DNA of 64,000 nucleotides from Glebionis coronaria (lineage: Eukaryota > Streptophyta > Magnoliopsida > Asterales > Asteraceae). The stretch lies in contig CM046875.1 in assembly GCA_025667525.1 (NCBI GenBank), positions 118,472,340 through 118,536,339 of the forward strand, given 5' to 3'. Position 1 is the stretch's first letter; each line of letters starts with the position of its first letter. A model generated the notes under the pieces. That model saw nothing but the letters and a program-made list of their open reading frames with translations. It had not been told where the DNA came from and searched no databases. This document shows, piece by piece, positions 24,351 to 36,016 of the stretch. Position numbers and translations under genes: made by a program.

Positions 24351-26993
24351 TGTGACAACCCAAAACCGAGGTCATTGCTTAATCTTATTTTACGATTATT
24401 TTTGAAATTTTTGAATGAGTTTGAACTATATTTATTTTTGGAGGTTTAAGTTTAAACCGATGTTGGAAGGTCTATATTTAATATTTATTAAGTATAAGGA
24501 GTATTAGCAAGCGTGATGTCGATGGATGCCAAATATTTTACGTTTTATTGTCGGCTGTTTGATTTTCGTCATTTTTGAGGTTTTATTTTAAATGGCGTGT
24601 TAAGTCGAGTCGAGAGTCGATATTATTATTTTTGAGGTACGTTTTAAATTTTTAAAAGTATCTTTATGAAACCCGAGCCCCGTAAATGTTTTGAAAATTA
24701 ACTAATAGTTATTTCCCGCTATTTAGCTAACTATTTACATTTTTAGCCACAACTTTTACTAAATTGCAACTAGGTCCCTTGAGCACTATATATAAGATTT
24801 TTTTTTAAACACATCATAATTCCACTCAAATTTTTTTTAATCTCTCTCTCTTTTTTTCTTCTTGTTGTCGTGAACCCCCCACCACCCAAAACCACCCTTT
24901 GATCAATTTTTACTCTAAAATCACAATGATTTGAGCTAAACCAAGCATATAACCACTCTTATAATTGCATAAGGATCATTTTGGTGTAATAATTTCTTAC
25001 ATGCAAGCAAGTTTTTTTTTCTTGATGTTGGTAGGTAGGAGTTATGATCATGCATGACATTTTTATGATGATCCATGTTGATTCTTACTAAAATCTTGTT
25101 AAAAACTTCATTTTGATTCAAAGATTTTTATTTTTATTATGATTTTGATGTTATGGTTGATGTATGATGATATTAGGGTATAGTAAAGATCATTTTCATG
25201 GTTGGTTTTTATCAAAAAGTTGATTTTGTACAAGATTTTTATGGTCATTTTATAACAGTAAGTAAAGTGTAAAATCCGAATTTTTATGTTTTGAAATGTC
25301 TTAACTTATAGCCTAGGGTTGTAGATAATTTTCTTAGCTTCGATTTGATATAAGGTAGAGGTTTTAGCTCCAAACGAGCGCGAAGTTATGATGTTTTGAA
25401 TGATCGTGTACCGGGAGACGAGTATCGACACTACATATAGTTGTTGTCGATATTTGGATCGAATCTCGGGGACTCTAAATGGATGTTTTAAAAAATGTAA
25501 CCTACTGATAATGAGGTGATTATTTTATAGGTTTAGTTTACTTCAAAACCCGAGTGTCGGTTTTGTAAACGGAGTCGTTTAAAGAAGTTAAAACGGTTGT
25601 ATGAAAAATTAACGTAAATCTGTCCGGATTTTGTAGTTTGAAAATGAGTTGGGTAAAGTACTTTAAGAGTAATTTCATTTGATAAACTTGTAGGAGGACT
25701 TTTTATATATAGTAAGTTAGTTTATCGAGTCATTTCATAAACGTTTGACAAGTTTAAAAGGGGTAAATAAGCTAGTACATGTAGTATGTACCGGCGGACT
25801 TTGTTAAAAGTATAAAATGGTAAAGTAAGTGTGTAGTAAAGTATAATGAAGTTATTTACATCGTTTTCTCTCGAGTTTATCGTGACTTTATGAGTTTGAG
25901 TTTGATGTTGTTATGTATTATTTATTTCTCGAGTCATTATTAACGAACGCGCCTTATTTGATAGGTAGCGGTTCTCGTGTTTGAAAGGCATCCATTATCA
26001 TTGACGATCATCTCGCTAGATCTCTTATACTAAGGTGAGTCTATAGCCTCGCTTTCTACTTGTTTTAATGATTTTAATACCCGCGAGGGGGATACATGCT
26101 ATTTGAAAATAAATGAACACAAGTCATGAGTAATTGTTGGACCCGAATGTTGCCTAAAGTTGATTTCATTGTATTGAGTAACTTGTTGCTAAAGACCCTA
26201 AATTCATGAGATGTTAACTATCTTCTGACTTGATGTTGTGAGTCGGGAATAGCCGCTTATTCTATTGATAGTACTATTGGGTTGACCACCCTATCTGAGA
26301 CCAGGGCATTACGTTGAGTAACCCGCTGGGAAGGATAATTTTACGTGAATAGGATTGTGGTATTCTAGCAACTGATACCCTAGAGGGCCAATGGTTTTAT
26401 TCTAGTCATGCCGGCATTTGGTGTGGGTGACTATTTGGTTAAGGGGTCGGTGTCATGAGCTTAAATATAATGTTTGTTTAATAATATCATTATTATTACT
26501 GCCTTGAATATAAATTGTGTGTACGACAATTCTATAAATGATTATGATTGATTTTCTTCTTGTGTTTAAATGAGATTTGATAAAACTATAGTCTCGCTCA
26601 ACATTATTGTTGACTCGTTTTATGCATGTATTTCAGGTAATAGGAAGTGATGGAGCATGGAGCTTTGCTGTGGAGGTTGTGGCTTGGCTTTTGGAAGAAT
26701 GTTGGTCTAAACTGTTTCTACCTTTTAATGTTTGAACAATTTACTTTATGTTGTGTATGTACTAAACTTGTTGGTTGTTGGTCGAGATCCATGGGGACTA
26801 AACGCTTTACTCTGGTATCATGTCAGTACAATTTGGGTTGAAATTTATGTTTTAGACCATTTATGAAAATCTTGTTTATATTTATGTGTAAACGTCTCAC
26901 TTTTGAGTCGTTCAATATACCTTGTGTGATGATGCTTATGTCTAGCACCCAATTATGTATTTCCGCTGTGCAATGTAAATTAGGGTTGTTAGA
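24351..26993 (+). repeat. Ty3 chromovirus 5' LTR
   Basis: It starts TGTGACAACCC and ends GGGTTGTTAGA, an imperfect terminal inverted repeat. The same 2.64-kb sequence recurs at 33375-36016. No gene is seen in it; the open frame near 26647-26841 recurs only in altered form in the other LTR and is chance. Confidence 0.93.
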
Positions 26994-26995
26994 GA

Positions 26996-27009
26996 TTGGT
27001 AATCAGAGC
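26996..27009 (+). other. primer-binding site, initiator tRNA-Met type with one extra base
   Basis: TTGGTAATCAGAGC lies two bases after the LTR. It equals the initiator tRNA-Met complement TTGGTATCAGAGC with one inserted A. The 390 bases from here to the first ORF are leader. Confidence 0.75.
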
Positions 27010-27401
27010 TGCAAGTTATAGAGAACTGGGTCGATTTTTGAAAATTGTCCTAAACTATAACTTTGGTGTCGAAAGTATTTATTCTTCAAAAGCACACAAC
27101 TCCTCTGCAACGCTCCGGTAAGATCACTTTTAGTTTTGTTTTGCATTGTAGATGTATCCCTCATAACTGAATTGATTTCCCGGGTATTTATTAAGTAAAT
27201 ACTATGATATTGTATTGGAATTATGGAAAGTACGCTGAGTACTTGTCAGTATCATATTTTTTTTGCGAGCATTGCATAAACATCATTTGCATTGTGTTGC
27301 ATAGCATGAATAACATATGACATTTGCATGAGCATTGCATACTAATTATTATTTTATTAACAATGACCTTAAGTATCCTTGAACCCTTATAATTGTAGAA
27401 A

Positions 27402-28175
27402 ATGGCTGGTTTACCTCGTGAGGATGGATGGATTGATTTGACTAATGTAGTGGATGGTGAGGAAGTGGATAACTTTTGTGCTAGTGACGATGAGGAGCCT
27501 TTTGAGTTTTTAGATGATGGGATTCCACTTACTGCAGTTGGTCAGACAGAGCCTGAGTTGATACAAGGTAGTTATGTTCCAAGGGTCAATGTTGTGCCAC
27601 AGACTGTTCCAGATTGTCAGCGACGTGTTGTTCGTTCTTCGACTCCTACTTGTGATGCTTATATTAGTAGTTTGCCTGGGATTGCATTTGCTAGGGGTGA
27701 TGTTCATGTTGAGTCGAGTAGGGCTGCTAGTGCTCGATCTATTCATGATGGTATTCCTAAGGTTTATTGTCCAGGTCCTAGGTCTTATGATGATATTTTC
27801 TGGTTTCTTAAGAACTTTGATAGGTCTTTGTTTGAAAGGTATTTGGTTGAGACTCGTGTGATTAGGAGGTTTGAACAGAATGAGAAAAAGTTTGACAGGT
27901 TTGTTGGTAGTGTGAGGAGGTCAGAGTTTGTTAGGGCAAGGGAAATGGATGAGGTTGTTAGATTGAGATCTATGGTGTTGAATTTGAGTGGGAAAGTTGA
28001 AAGGTTACGTAGGGAGCAAGAAAGGAATGCAAGGTTGAGTGCGTGGGGTTTGCCGATGAGATCTTTTCCTAGTCAAGGTGTTGTGATTCGTGATATGCCG
28101 AATCAGGTTGAAGCTCGAGTGTTGGTGAAGCCGAGTGAAGGAAGTAGTCGTAAAGGGAAGGAAATAGTGGAGTAA
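27402..28175 (+). CDS. extra ORF upstream of gag in the chromovirus
   Basis: A complete 257-codon frame lies between the leader and gag, separated from gag by about 460 bases. The N-terminal third is acidic (NVVDGEEVDNFCASDDEEPFEF). The middle has an aromatic patch (YDDIFWFLKNFDRSLFERY). The C-terminal part is a basic coiled coil (VRLRSMVLNLSGKVERLRREQER). It has no zinc knuckle or enzyme motif. Chromoviruses normally begin with gag, so this is an accessory ORF, possibly spliced or independently translated. It is the only long intact frame of the element. I do not recognise the family, and its function is unknown. Confidence 0.6.
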   Translation: MAGLPREDGWIDLTNVVDGEEVDNFCASDDEEPFEFLDDGIPLTAVGQTEPELIQGSYVPRVNVVPQTVPDCQRRVVRSSTPTCDAYISSLPGIAFARGDVHVESSRAASARSIHDGIPKVYCPGPRSYDDIFWFLKNFDRSLFERYLVETRVIRRFEQNEKKFDRFVGSVRRSEFVRAREMDEVVRLRSMVLNLSGKVERLRREQERNARLSAWGLPMRSFPSQGVVIRDMPNQVEARVLVKPSEGSSRKGKEIVE

Positions 28176-28640
28176 GAATCTGAGGATGATGATAGCAGCA
28201 GTGATGACGAGCCGATGTACAAGAAGCTGCGGGGATGTGATGTTTAGTTCTTTCTGTTGTTTTTATTTAGCCTTATTGTAATAGAACTTATGTAGACTCG
28301 TACTGTAGTTTGTGATGAAACTTAATGACTTTTAAGTTATTGTGATGAAGGATTGTAGTGACATTACTTGTCACAATTTTGTGGAGATTTTCCAAAGCAA
28401 TCCAAATTACCTTCATGACTTATGATTTATCTTATTAGTTCTTGTGTGAATTGGTTAATGATTCATTGTGAATTGTGTTGTTGGTGCATGTAGTATCCAT
28501 GTTACATCTTGATAGAGAAATCCTTCTTCTTATCTTGATATGAATACTTACTTGTTCTTTTTCTGTTATGGTTACAGGAAGGAGTCGGGAGGCATTTTTC
28601 TGACTTTACTAAATTATTGTTTGGTTAGTTTCCTGTAAAC

Positions 28641-29759
28641 ATGCCGCCTAAATTGACGACTGCTACTGTTAACACCATGAGTGAGCAAGCTATTGCTAGA
28701 TCTTTGGAAGTTGAACGTGCTGCGAGGAACCAAGAGGCTGAGAATAGAAATGCTGCTGGTCAGGTTGGAGGGAATGTTGAAAATCAGGTTAGAGGTAATG
28801 CTGATGAGCAAGCAGAAGGAAATGCTGCAGGAAAAGTTGGAGGTAATGCTGCTGTTCAGCAGGTTCAGAAGGAATGTTCTTATGCTAGTTTCATGAAATG
28901 TGGACCTACCCAATTTCATGGTATTGGTGGTGAATTGGAATTAAGGAGGTGGATTGAGAAGATTTAAAGTACTTTTGAAATCAGTGGAGGTTCAGAAGCT
29001 AGTAAGGTGAAATTTGCTGAAGCTACTTTTCAGGATGATGCATTGAGTTGGTGGAATAGTCAAGTAGCTACTGTGGGATTGGTTGAAGCTAATGCTAGAA
29101 CATGGACTGTGACCAAGGGACTGTTGACTGCTAAGTTTTATCCTGAGGAAGAGTTAGGTCAGTTGGAAGATGAATTGAGGCATTTGGTGCTGAGGAACAA
29201 TGATATTGTAACTTATACAAGGAGATTTTCTGATTTGTGTTTGTTGTGTCCTGATGCGTTTGCTGATGACCGTAAGAAGATGAAGCAGTATATTAGGTGT
29301 TTATCTAGTAATATCAAGGGAGAAACTACTTCGTCGAAACCCAAGTCATTTGATGAAGTTGTTCAAATGGCACATGCTTTAATGGATGTAAAGCTGCAGG
29401 ATCGAAAGGATAGTATTGCTGAGGGGAATAAGAGAAAGTGTGAAGCTGCACACTCAAGTCAAGGGCAGAATCGAGGTGGTTATCGTAATAACAATAACCA
29501 AGGACCGAATAGGAATCAGCAATATAATTTGAGAAGGAATGATGGTGTTCGTGCTGCTACAGGAAATCAAGGTAACAAGGTGAATCCAAAGTGTGGTCGG
29601 TGTAATATGTATCATGTTGGAAATTGTCGACCTGCTTGCAACAAGTGTGGGAAGGCCGGACATAAGATGGCAGATTGTACAAACAAGGGTGTAGCCACTG
29701 GAGCCAATGTTGTCAAGGTAGTTTACTGTTCTGGATGTGGAGGCCGTGGACATAAGTAG
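28641..29759 (+). pseudogene. chromovirus gag
   Basis: It starts at ATG 28641 (MPPKLTTATVNTM). An N-terminal stretch rich in Gly/Asn/Gln repeats is followed by a retrotransposon gag core (FMKCGPTQFHGIGGELE, ALSWWNSQ, FYPEEELGQLEDELRHL, YTRRFSDLCLLCP). At the end are zinc-knuckle sequences CNKCGKAGHKMADC and CSGCGGRGHK. An in-frame TAA at 28965-28967 splits the core, and a TAG at 29757-29759 follows the second knuckle; both need only one base change. Gag would form the particle and bind RNA. Confidence 0.88.
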
Positions 29760-31118
29760 GGGAACTATCCGAGGGTTGGCATACGACAGGGAGGAAATGT
29801 TGCTACTGTTGCTGCTGGGATTGCTGCTCCAGCCTATGTCGTGGGAGATGCTGACAAACCTCAAGGGCCGAACGTGGTGACTGGTACGTTCTTACTTGAT
29901 GCTTGTTATGCTAGTGTGTTATTTGATTCTGGATCTGATAGAAGTTTCATAGATGTTAGATTCAGTCAGCTATTGGATAGAGAACCAGTGAGATTGACAA
30001 CTAGTTACAATGTGGAGTTAGCTGATGGTAAGGTTGTAAGCACTAGTTCTATACTGAAAGGTTGTTCCTTGAAGTTAGGTAATTATGTGTTTAGTATTGA
30101 TTTGATGCCCATAGAATTAGGATCTTTTGACGTGATTGTTGGAATGGACTGGTTAGTTGGTAATGGTGCAGTAATTGTTTGTGGAGAAAGATTACTTCAG
30201 ATACCGCTAAGGAATAGGGTACTGACTGTGAAAGGTGATGAATGTGCTTCTCGTTTGAGAGTTGTTTCTTGTTTAAAGATGATGAGGTATATAGAAGCAG
30301 GTTGTGATGTGTTTCTTGCACAGATAAGTAATGATGGTGTGAATGAAAGGAAATTGGAGGATGTGCATGTGATTAGAGAGTATCCTGAGGTTTTCCCTGA
30401 GGAATTGCCAGGATTACCGCCGCATCGTGAAGTGGAGTTTCGTATTGATTTAGTGTCGGGTGCTACTCCAGTTGCTCGTGCACCGTATCGTTTAGCTCCA
30501 TCTGAGATGAAAGAATTATCTGATCAATTGAAGGAATTGATGGATAAGGGATTTATTAGACCAAGTTCGTCGCCGTGGGGTGCGCCTGTTTTGTTTGTTA
30601 GGAAGAAAGATGGTTCTTTTAGAATGTGTATTGATTACAGAGAGCTTAACAAATTGACTATCAAGAATCGGTATCCACTGCCGAGGATTGATGATTTGTT
30701 CGATCAGTTGCAAGGGTCATGTGTATACTCGAAGATCGATTTGAGGTCTGGGTATCATCAACTGAGAGTTAGGGAAGAAGATATTCCTATAACAGCTTTC
30801 CGTACTCGATATGGACATTTCGAATTTCAAGTGATGCCTTTTGGATTAACAAATGCGCCTGCCGTATTTATGGGTTTGATGAATCGTGTATGTAAGCCGT
30901 ATTTGGATGAGTTTGTTATCGTATTCATTGATGATATTCTCGTTTATTCCAAGAGTGAAGAGGAACATGAGAAGCATTTGAGAACAATTTTGGAATTGTT
31001 GAAGAAGGAGAAGCTGTATGCGAAATTCTCTAAGTGTGAATTTTGGTTGAAATCAGTGCAACAGCAACACTTCCAAATGCCACTTCTTCCCGTCGCATCC
31101 GTCTTCAGGACGATCTAG
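29760..31118 (+). pseudogene. chromovirus protease and reverse transcriptase
   Basis: The open stretch from 29841 holds a retropepsin ([16 protein letters not shown], with catalytic DSG, then IVGMDWL) and an [14 protein letters not shown], the palm motif [44 protein letters not shown] and catalytic FIDDILVYS. In family members the frame runs on to FLGH and RNase H. Here it goes astray at about 31063, where foreign sequence enters, and stops at 31116-31118. So RT is nearly whole, but the link to RNase H is lost. Confidence 0.92.
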
Positions 31119-31189
31119 TCACAGGTTTTCACTTCTCAGTGAGTGAAAGATTTGTCCCCGGGTCTACGTCGAAAGCTTCTATAGTAGAA
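31063..31189 (+). other. foreign filler of about 127 bases inside the RT/RNase H junction
   Basis: The RT motif ends at ...AAATCAGTGCAA and the pol frame resumes at TTTGGGGCACGTGATTGAT near 31190. The sequence between has no match to chromovirus proteins. It shows no clear terminal repeats or target duplication, so it is more like break-repair filler than a transposon. Confidence 0.6.
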
Positions 31190-31965
31190 CTTTGGGGCAC
31201 GTGATTGATAGTGAAGGTGTTCGTGTGGATCCTGCTAAGATTGAGGCAATTAAGGATTGGTCAGTACCGAAGACGCCGACGGAAGTTCGCCAATTTCTTG
31301 GTTTGGCTGGGTATTATAGAAGGTTTATTGAGAAGTTTTCGCTAATTGCTAAGCCGTTGACTAAGCCTACGGAAATGAATAGAGTGTTTGAATGGGGATT
31401 GGAAGAGGAATCTGCAGTTAGTATGTTGAAGGATAAGTTGTGTTCTGCGCCAATATTGTCTTTGCTAGAAGGATCTGAGGATTTTGTAGTGTACTGTGAC
31501 GCGTCTCATAAAGGAATTGGAGCTGTGTTGATGCAAAGGGAGAAAGTAATAGCGTATGCGTCGAGACAATTAAGGAAGCATGAAGAGAATTACACTACGC
31601 ATGATTTAGAACTTGGGGCTGTTATTTTTGCTTTGAAGCTGTGGAGACACTACTTGTATGGAACCAAGTGTGTGGTTTTCACGGATCATAAGAGTTTGCA
31701 GTATATTTTGGATCAAAAGGAATTGAATAAGAGGCAAAGGAGATGGGTTAAGTTGCTGAGTGATTATGACTACGAGATTCGTTACCATCCTGGTAAAGCG
31801 AATGTGGTAGCTGATGCACTTAGTAGAAAGGAAAGAGATAAGTCTATAAGAGTTAGAGCTTTGACGATGTTGGAAAGTGTTGATTTGTCAGAAGCGATGT
31901 TGAAAGCCCAAGCTAATGGTTTGAAGAAAGAGAACGTTGAGGCAGAAAATTTGGGTAGGTGTTGA
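31190..31965 (+). pseudogene. chromovirus RT thumb and RNase H
   Basis: The frame opens with [19 protein letters not shown] and [12 protein letters not shown], then the RNase H core: [46 protein letters not shown] and [14 protein letters not shown]. The acidic residues expected of RNase H (Asp in CDAS, Glu in HDLELGA, Asp in TDHKS) are present. A frameshift near 31960 separates it from integrase. Confidence 0.9.
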
Positions 31966-33338
31966 AACCTTTGTTTGAAGTGAGGTCAAATGGATTGAGG
32001 TATTTTAAGAATAGGATTTGGTTACCGTTGTGTCCGTCTGAGAAAGATTCGTTAGGGGTGCGAGATTTGGTGATGAATGAATCTCATAAGTCGAAGTATT
32101 CAATACGTCATGGATCGGACAAGATGTATCAAGACCTTAAGAAAGTTTATTGGTGGCCGAATATGAAGACAGATATAGCACTGTATGTTAATAAGTGTTT
32201 AACTTGTGCGAAGGTGAAGGCTGAACATAAGAAACCGTCGGGATTATTAGTGCAACCTGAGATTCCTGAGTGGAAATGGGAGAAGATTACAATGGATTAT
32301 GTGACAGGTTTGCCAAGGACTACAAATGGTAGTGATATGATATGGGTGATTGTAGATAGATTGACTAAGTCTGCTCACTTTTTGCCAATGAAGAAGACAG
32401 ATAGTATGGAGAGATTAACAATAGTGTATGTGAAGGAGATTGTTTGTCGACATGGTGTGCCTTTGTCGATAATTTCTGATCGTGATAGTAGGTTTACTTC
32501 AGAATTTTGGAAGTCTTTGCAGAAAGCGATGGGAACGGAGTTATGTTTAAGTACAGCATATCATCCGAAAACTGATGGACAAAGTGAAAGAACGATTCAA
32601 ATATTAGAGGATATGCTTTGTGCATGTGTGATTGATTTTGGAAATGGTTGGGATAAGCATTTGCCATTGGTTGAATTTTCGTACAATAACAGTTATCATT
32701 CAAGTATTAAAGCCGCTCCATTTGAAGCTTTGTATGGACATAAGTGTAGATCTCCAATGTGTTGGAGTAAGGTAGGAGAAAGTCAATTGACTGGGCCTGA
32801 AATGATATTTGAGACGACTGAAAAGATTGTACAAATCAAGAAGCATTTGTTATCTGCCAGAAGTAGACAAAAGAGTTATGCTGATAACAGAAGGAAACCG
32901 TTGGAGTTTGAAGTAGGAGACATGGTTATGTTGAAGGTATCTCCATGGAAAGGATTAATCCGTTTTGGGAAGTGAGGAAAGTTGAGCCCGAGATATATTG
33001 GACCATTTAAGATTATCCAAAGGATTGGATTGGTGGCTTATAAGTTAGAATTGCCTGATGAGCTTAAGGCTATTCATAATACTTTTCATGTGTCTAATTT
33101 GAAGAAGTGTTTAGCTGAAAGGGATGTGGTGATTCCATTGGAGGAAATTCAACTTGACGATAAGTTGCACTTTATAGAGGAACCTGTAGAGATAATGGAT
33201 AGGGAAGTTAAGAAGTTGAAGCATAGTAGAATTCCGATTGTGAAAGTGAGATGGAACTCTAGACGTGGGCCAGAGTTTACGTGGGAACGTGAGGATTTCT
33301 TTAAGGACAAGTATCCTCATTTGTTTAGGAAGGATTAA
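31959..33338 (+). pseudogene. chromovirus integrase with C-terminal chromodomain
   Basis: A zinc-binding region with CLTCAKVK precedes the catalytic core ([24 protein letters not shown], and a Glu in [14 protein letters not shown]), consistent with the D,D-35-E triad. A TGA at 32973-32975 interrupts it just before [15 protein letters not shown]. The end ([24 protein letters not shown] to TWEREDFF) is a retroelement chromodomain, which in this lineage directs insertion to chromatin. The final stop is at 33336-33338. Confidence 0.92.
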
Positions 33339-33360
33339 GCGCCGCGGACGTCGCTTCTTT

Positions 33361-33374
33361 CAAGAAGGGGGGGA
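33361..33374 (+). other. polypurine tract of the chromovirus
   Basis: CAAGAAGGGGGGGA ends exactly at the 3' LTR start 33375. This position is diagnostic for plus-strand priming. Confidence 0.85.
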
Positions 33375-36016
33375 TGTGACAACCCAAAACCGAGGTCATT
33401 GCTTAATCTTATTTTACGATTATTTTTGAAATTTTTGAATGAGTTTGAACTATATTTATTTTTGGAGGTTTAAGTTTAAACCGATGTTGGAAGGTCTATA
33501 TTTAATATTTATTAAGTATAAGGAGTATTAGCAAGCGTGATGTCGATGGATGCCAAATATTTTACGTTTTATTGTCGGTTGTTCGATTTTTGTCATTTTT
33601 GAGGTTTTATTTTAAATGACGTGTTAAGTCGAGTCGAGAGTCGATATTATTATTTTTTAGGTACGTTTTCAATTTTTAAAAGTATCTTTATGAAACTCGA
33701 GCCCCGTAAATATTCTGAAAATTGACTAATAGTTATTTCTCGCTTTTTAGCTAACTATTTACATTTTAGCCACAAGTTTTACTAAATTGAAACTAGGTCC
33801 CTTGAGCACTATATATAAGATTTATTTTTTTAAACACATCATAATTCCACTCAAAAAAAATTTTAATCTCTCTCTCTTTTTTCTTCTTGTTGCCGTGAAG
33901 CCCCCACCACCCAAAACCACCCTTTGATTAATTTTTACTCCAAAATCACAATGATTTGAGCTAAACCAAGCATAGACCCACTTTTATAATTGCATAAGGA
34001 TCATTTTGGTGTAAGAATTTCTTACATGCAAGCAAGTTTTTTTTCTTGATGTTGGTAGGTAGGAGCTATGATCATGCATGGCATTTTTATGATGATCCAT
34101 GGTGATTCTTGCTAAAATCTTGTTAAAAACTTCATTTTGATTCAAAGATTTTTATTTTGATTATGATTTTGATGTTATGGTTGATGTATGATGATATTAG
34201 GGTACAGTAATGATAATTTTCATGGTTGGTGTTTATCAAAAGTTGATTTTGTACAAGATTTTTATGGTCATTTTATAACAGTAAGTAAAATGTAAAATCC
34301 GAATTTTTATGTTTTTAAAATGGCTTAACTTATAGCCTAGGGTTGTAGATAATTTTCTTAGCTTCGATTTGATATAAGATAGAGCTTCTAGCTCCAAACG
34401 AGCGCGAAGTTATGATGTTTTGAATGATCGTGTACCGGGAGACGAGTATCGACACTACATATAGTTGTTGTCGGTATTTGGATAGAATCTTGGGGTCTCT
34501 AAATGGATGTTTTGAAAAATGTAACCTACTGATAATGAGGTGATTATTTTATAGTTCGAGCTTACTTCAAAACCCGAGTGTCGGTTTTGTAAACGGAGTC
34601 GTTTAAAGAAGTTAAAACGGTTGTATGAAAAATTAACGTAAATCTGTCCGGATTTTGTAGTTTGAAAATGAGTTGGGTAAAGTACTTTAAAAGTAATTTC
34701 ATTTTAAAAACTTGTAGGAGGACTTTATATATATAGTAAGTTAGTTTATCGATTCGTTTCATAAACGTTTGACAAGTTTAAAAGGGGTACATAAGCTCGT
34801 ACATGTAGTATGTACCGTCGGACTTTGTTAAAAGTATAAAATGGTAAAGTAAGTGTGTAGTAAAGTATAATGAAGTAATTTATATCGTTTTCTCTCGAGT
34901 TTATCGTGACTTTATGAGTTTGAGTTTGATGTTGTTATGTATTATTTATTTCTCGAGTCATTATTAACGAACGCGCCTTATTTGATAGGTAGCCGTTCTC
35001 GTGTTTGAAAGGCATCCATTATCATCGACGATCATCTCGCTAGATCTCTTATACTAAGGTGAGTCTATAGCCTCGCTTTCTACTTGTTTTAATGATTTTA
35101 ATACCCGCGAGGGGGATATATGCTATTTGAAAATAAATGAACACAAGTCATGAGTAATTGTTGGACCCGAATGTTGCCTAAAGTTGATTTCATTGTATTG
35201 AGTAACTTGTTGCTAAAGACCCTAAATTCATGAGCCATTAACTATCTTCTGACTTGATGATGTGAGTCGGGAATAGCCGCTTATTCTAATGATAGTACTA
35301 TTTGGTTGACCACCCTATATGTTACCAGGGCATTACGTTGAGTAACCCGCTGGGAAGGATAATATTACGTGAATAAGATTGTGGTATTCTAGCAACTGAT
35401 ACCCTAGAGGGGCAATGGTTTTATTCTAGTCATGCCGGCATTTGGCGTGGGTGACTATTTGGTTAAGGGGTCGGTGTTATGAGCTTAAATACAATGTTTG
35501 TTTAATAATATCATTATTATTACTGCCTTGAATATAGATTGTGTGTACGACAATTCTATAAATGATTATGATTGATTTTCTTCTTGTGTTCAAATGAGAT
35601 TTGATAAACCTAGTCTCGCTCAACATTATTGTTGACTCATTTTATGCATGTATTTCAGGTAATAGGAAGTGATGGAGCATGAAGCTTTGCTGTGGAGGTT
35701 GTGGCTTGACTTTTGGAAGAATGCTGGTCTAAACTGTTTCTACCTTTTAATGTTTGAACAATTTACTTTATGTTATGTACTGTACTAAACTTGTTGGTTG
35801 TTGGTCGAGATCCATGGGGACTAAACGCTTTACTCTGGTATCGTGTCAGTACAATTTGGGTTGAAATTTATGTTTTAGACCATTTATGAAAATCTTGTTT
35901 ATATTTATGTGTAAACGTCTCACTTTTGAGTTGTTCAATATACCTTGTGTGATGATGCTTGTGTCTAGCACCCAATTGTGTATTTCCGCTGCGCAATGTA
36001 AATTGGGGGTGTTAGA
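33375..36016 (+). repeat. Ty3 chromovirus 3' LTR
   Basis: Second copy of the 2.64-kb LTR, from TGTGACAACCC to GGGTGTTAGA. It differs from the 5' copy by isolated substitutions and short indels (for example an extra C at about 35780). No gene is contained. Confidence 0.93.

Larger units (their letters stand above)
24351..36016 (+). mobile_element. Ty3 chromovirus (Tekay-like), full length but decayed
   Basis: An 11.7-kb element with two LTRs of about 2.64 kb that differ only by scattered changes. The order is LTR, PBS, an extra ORF, gag, protease-RT-RNase H, integrase with C-terminal chromodomain, PPT, LTR. Integrase after RNase H plus a chromodomain marks it as a Ty3 chromovirus. Flanks show TAAA on both sides (24347-24350 and 36017-36020), a possible remnant of the usual 5-bp TSD. 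At least five coding lesions make this copy inactive, yet the similar LTRs suggest a fairly recent insertion. Confidence 0.93.

Noticed and set aside
26647..26841. Open frame of 64 codons on plus
   Set aside because: It lies within the chromovirus LTR and is altered in the other LTR; no protein family.
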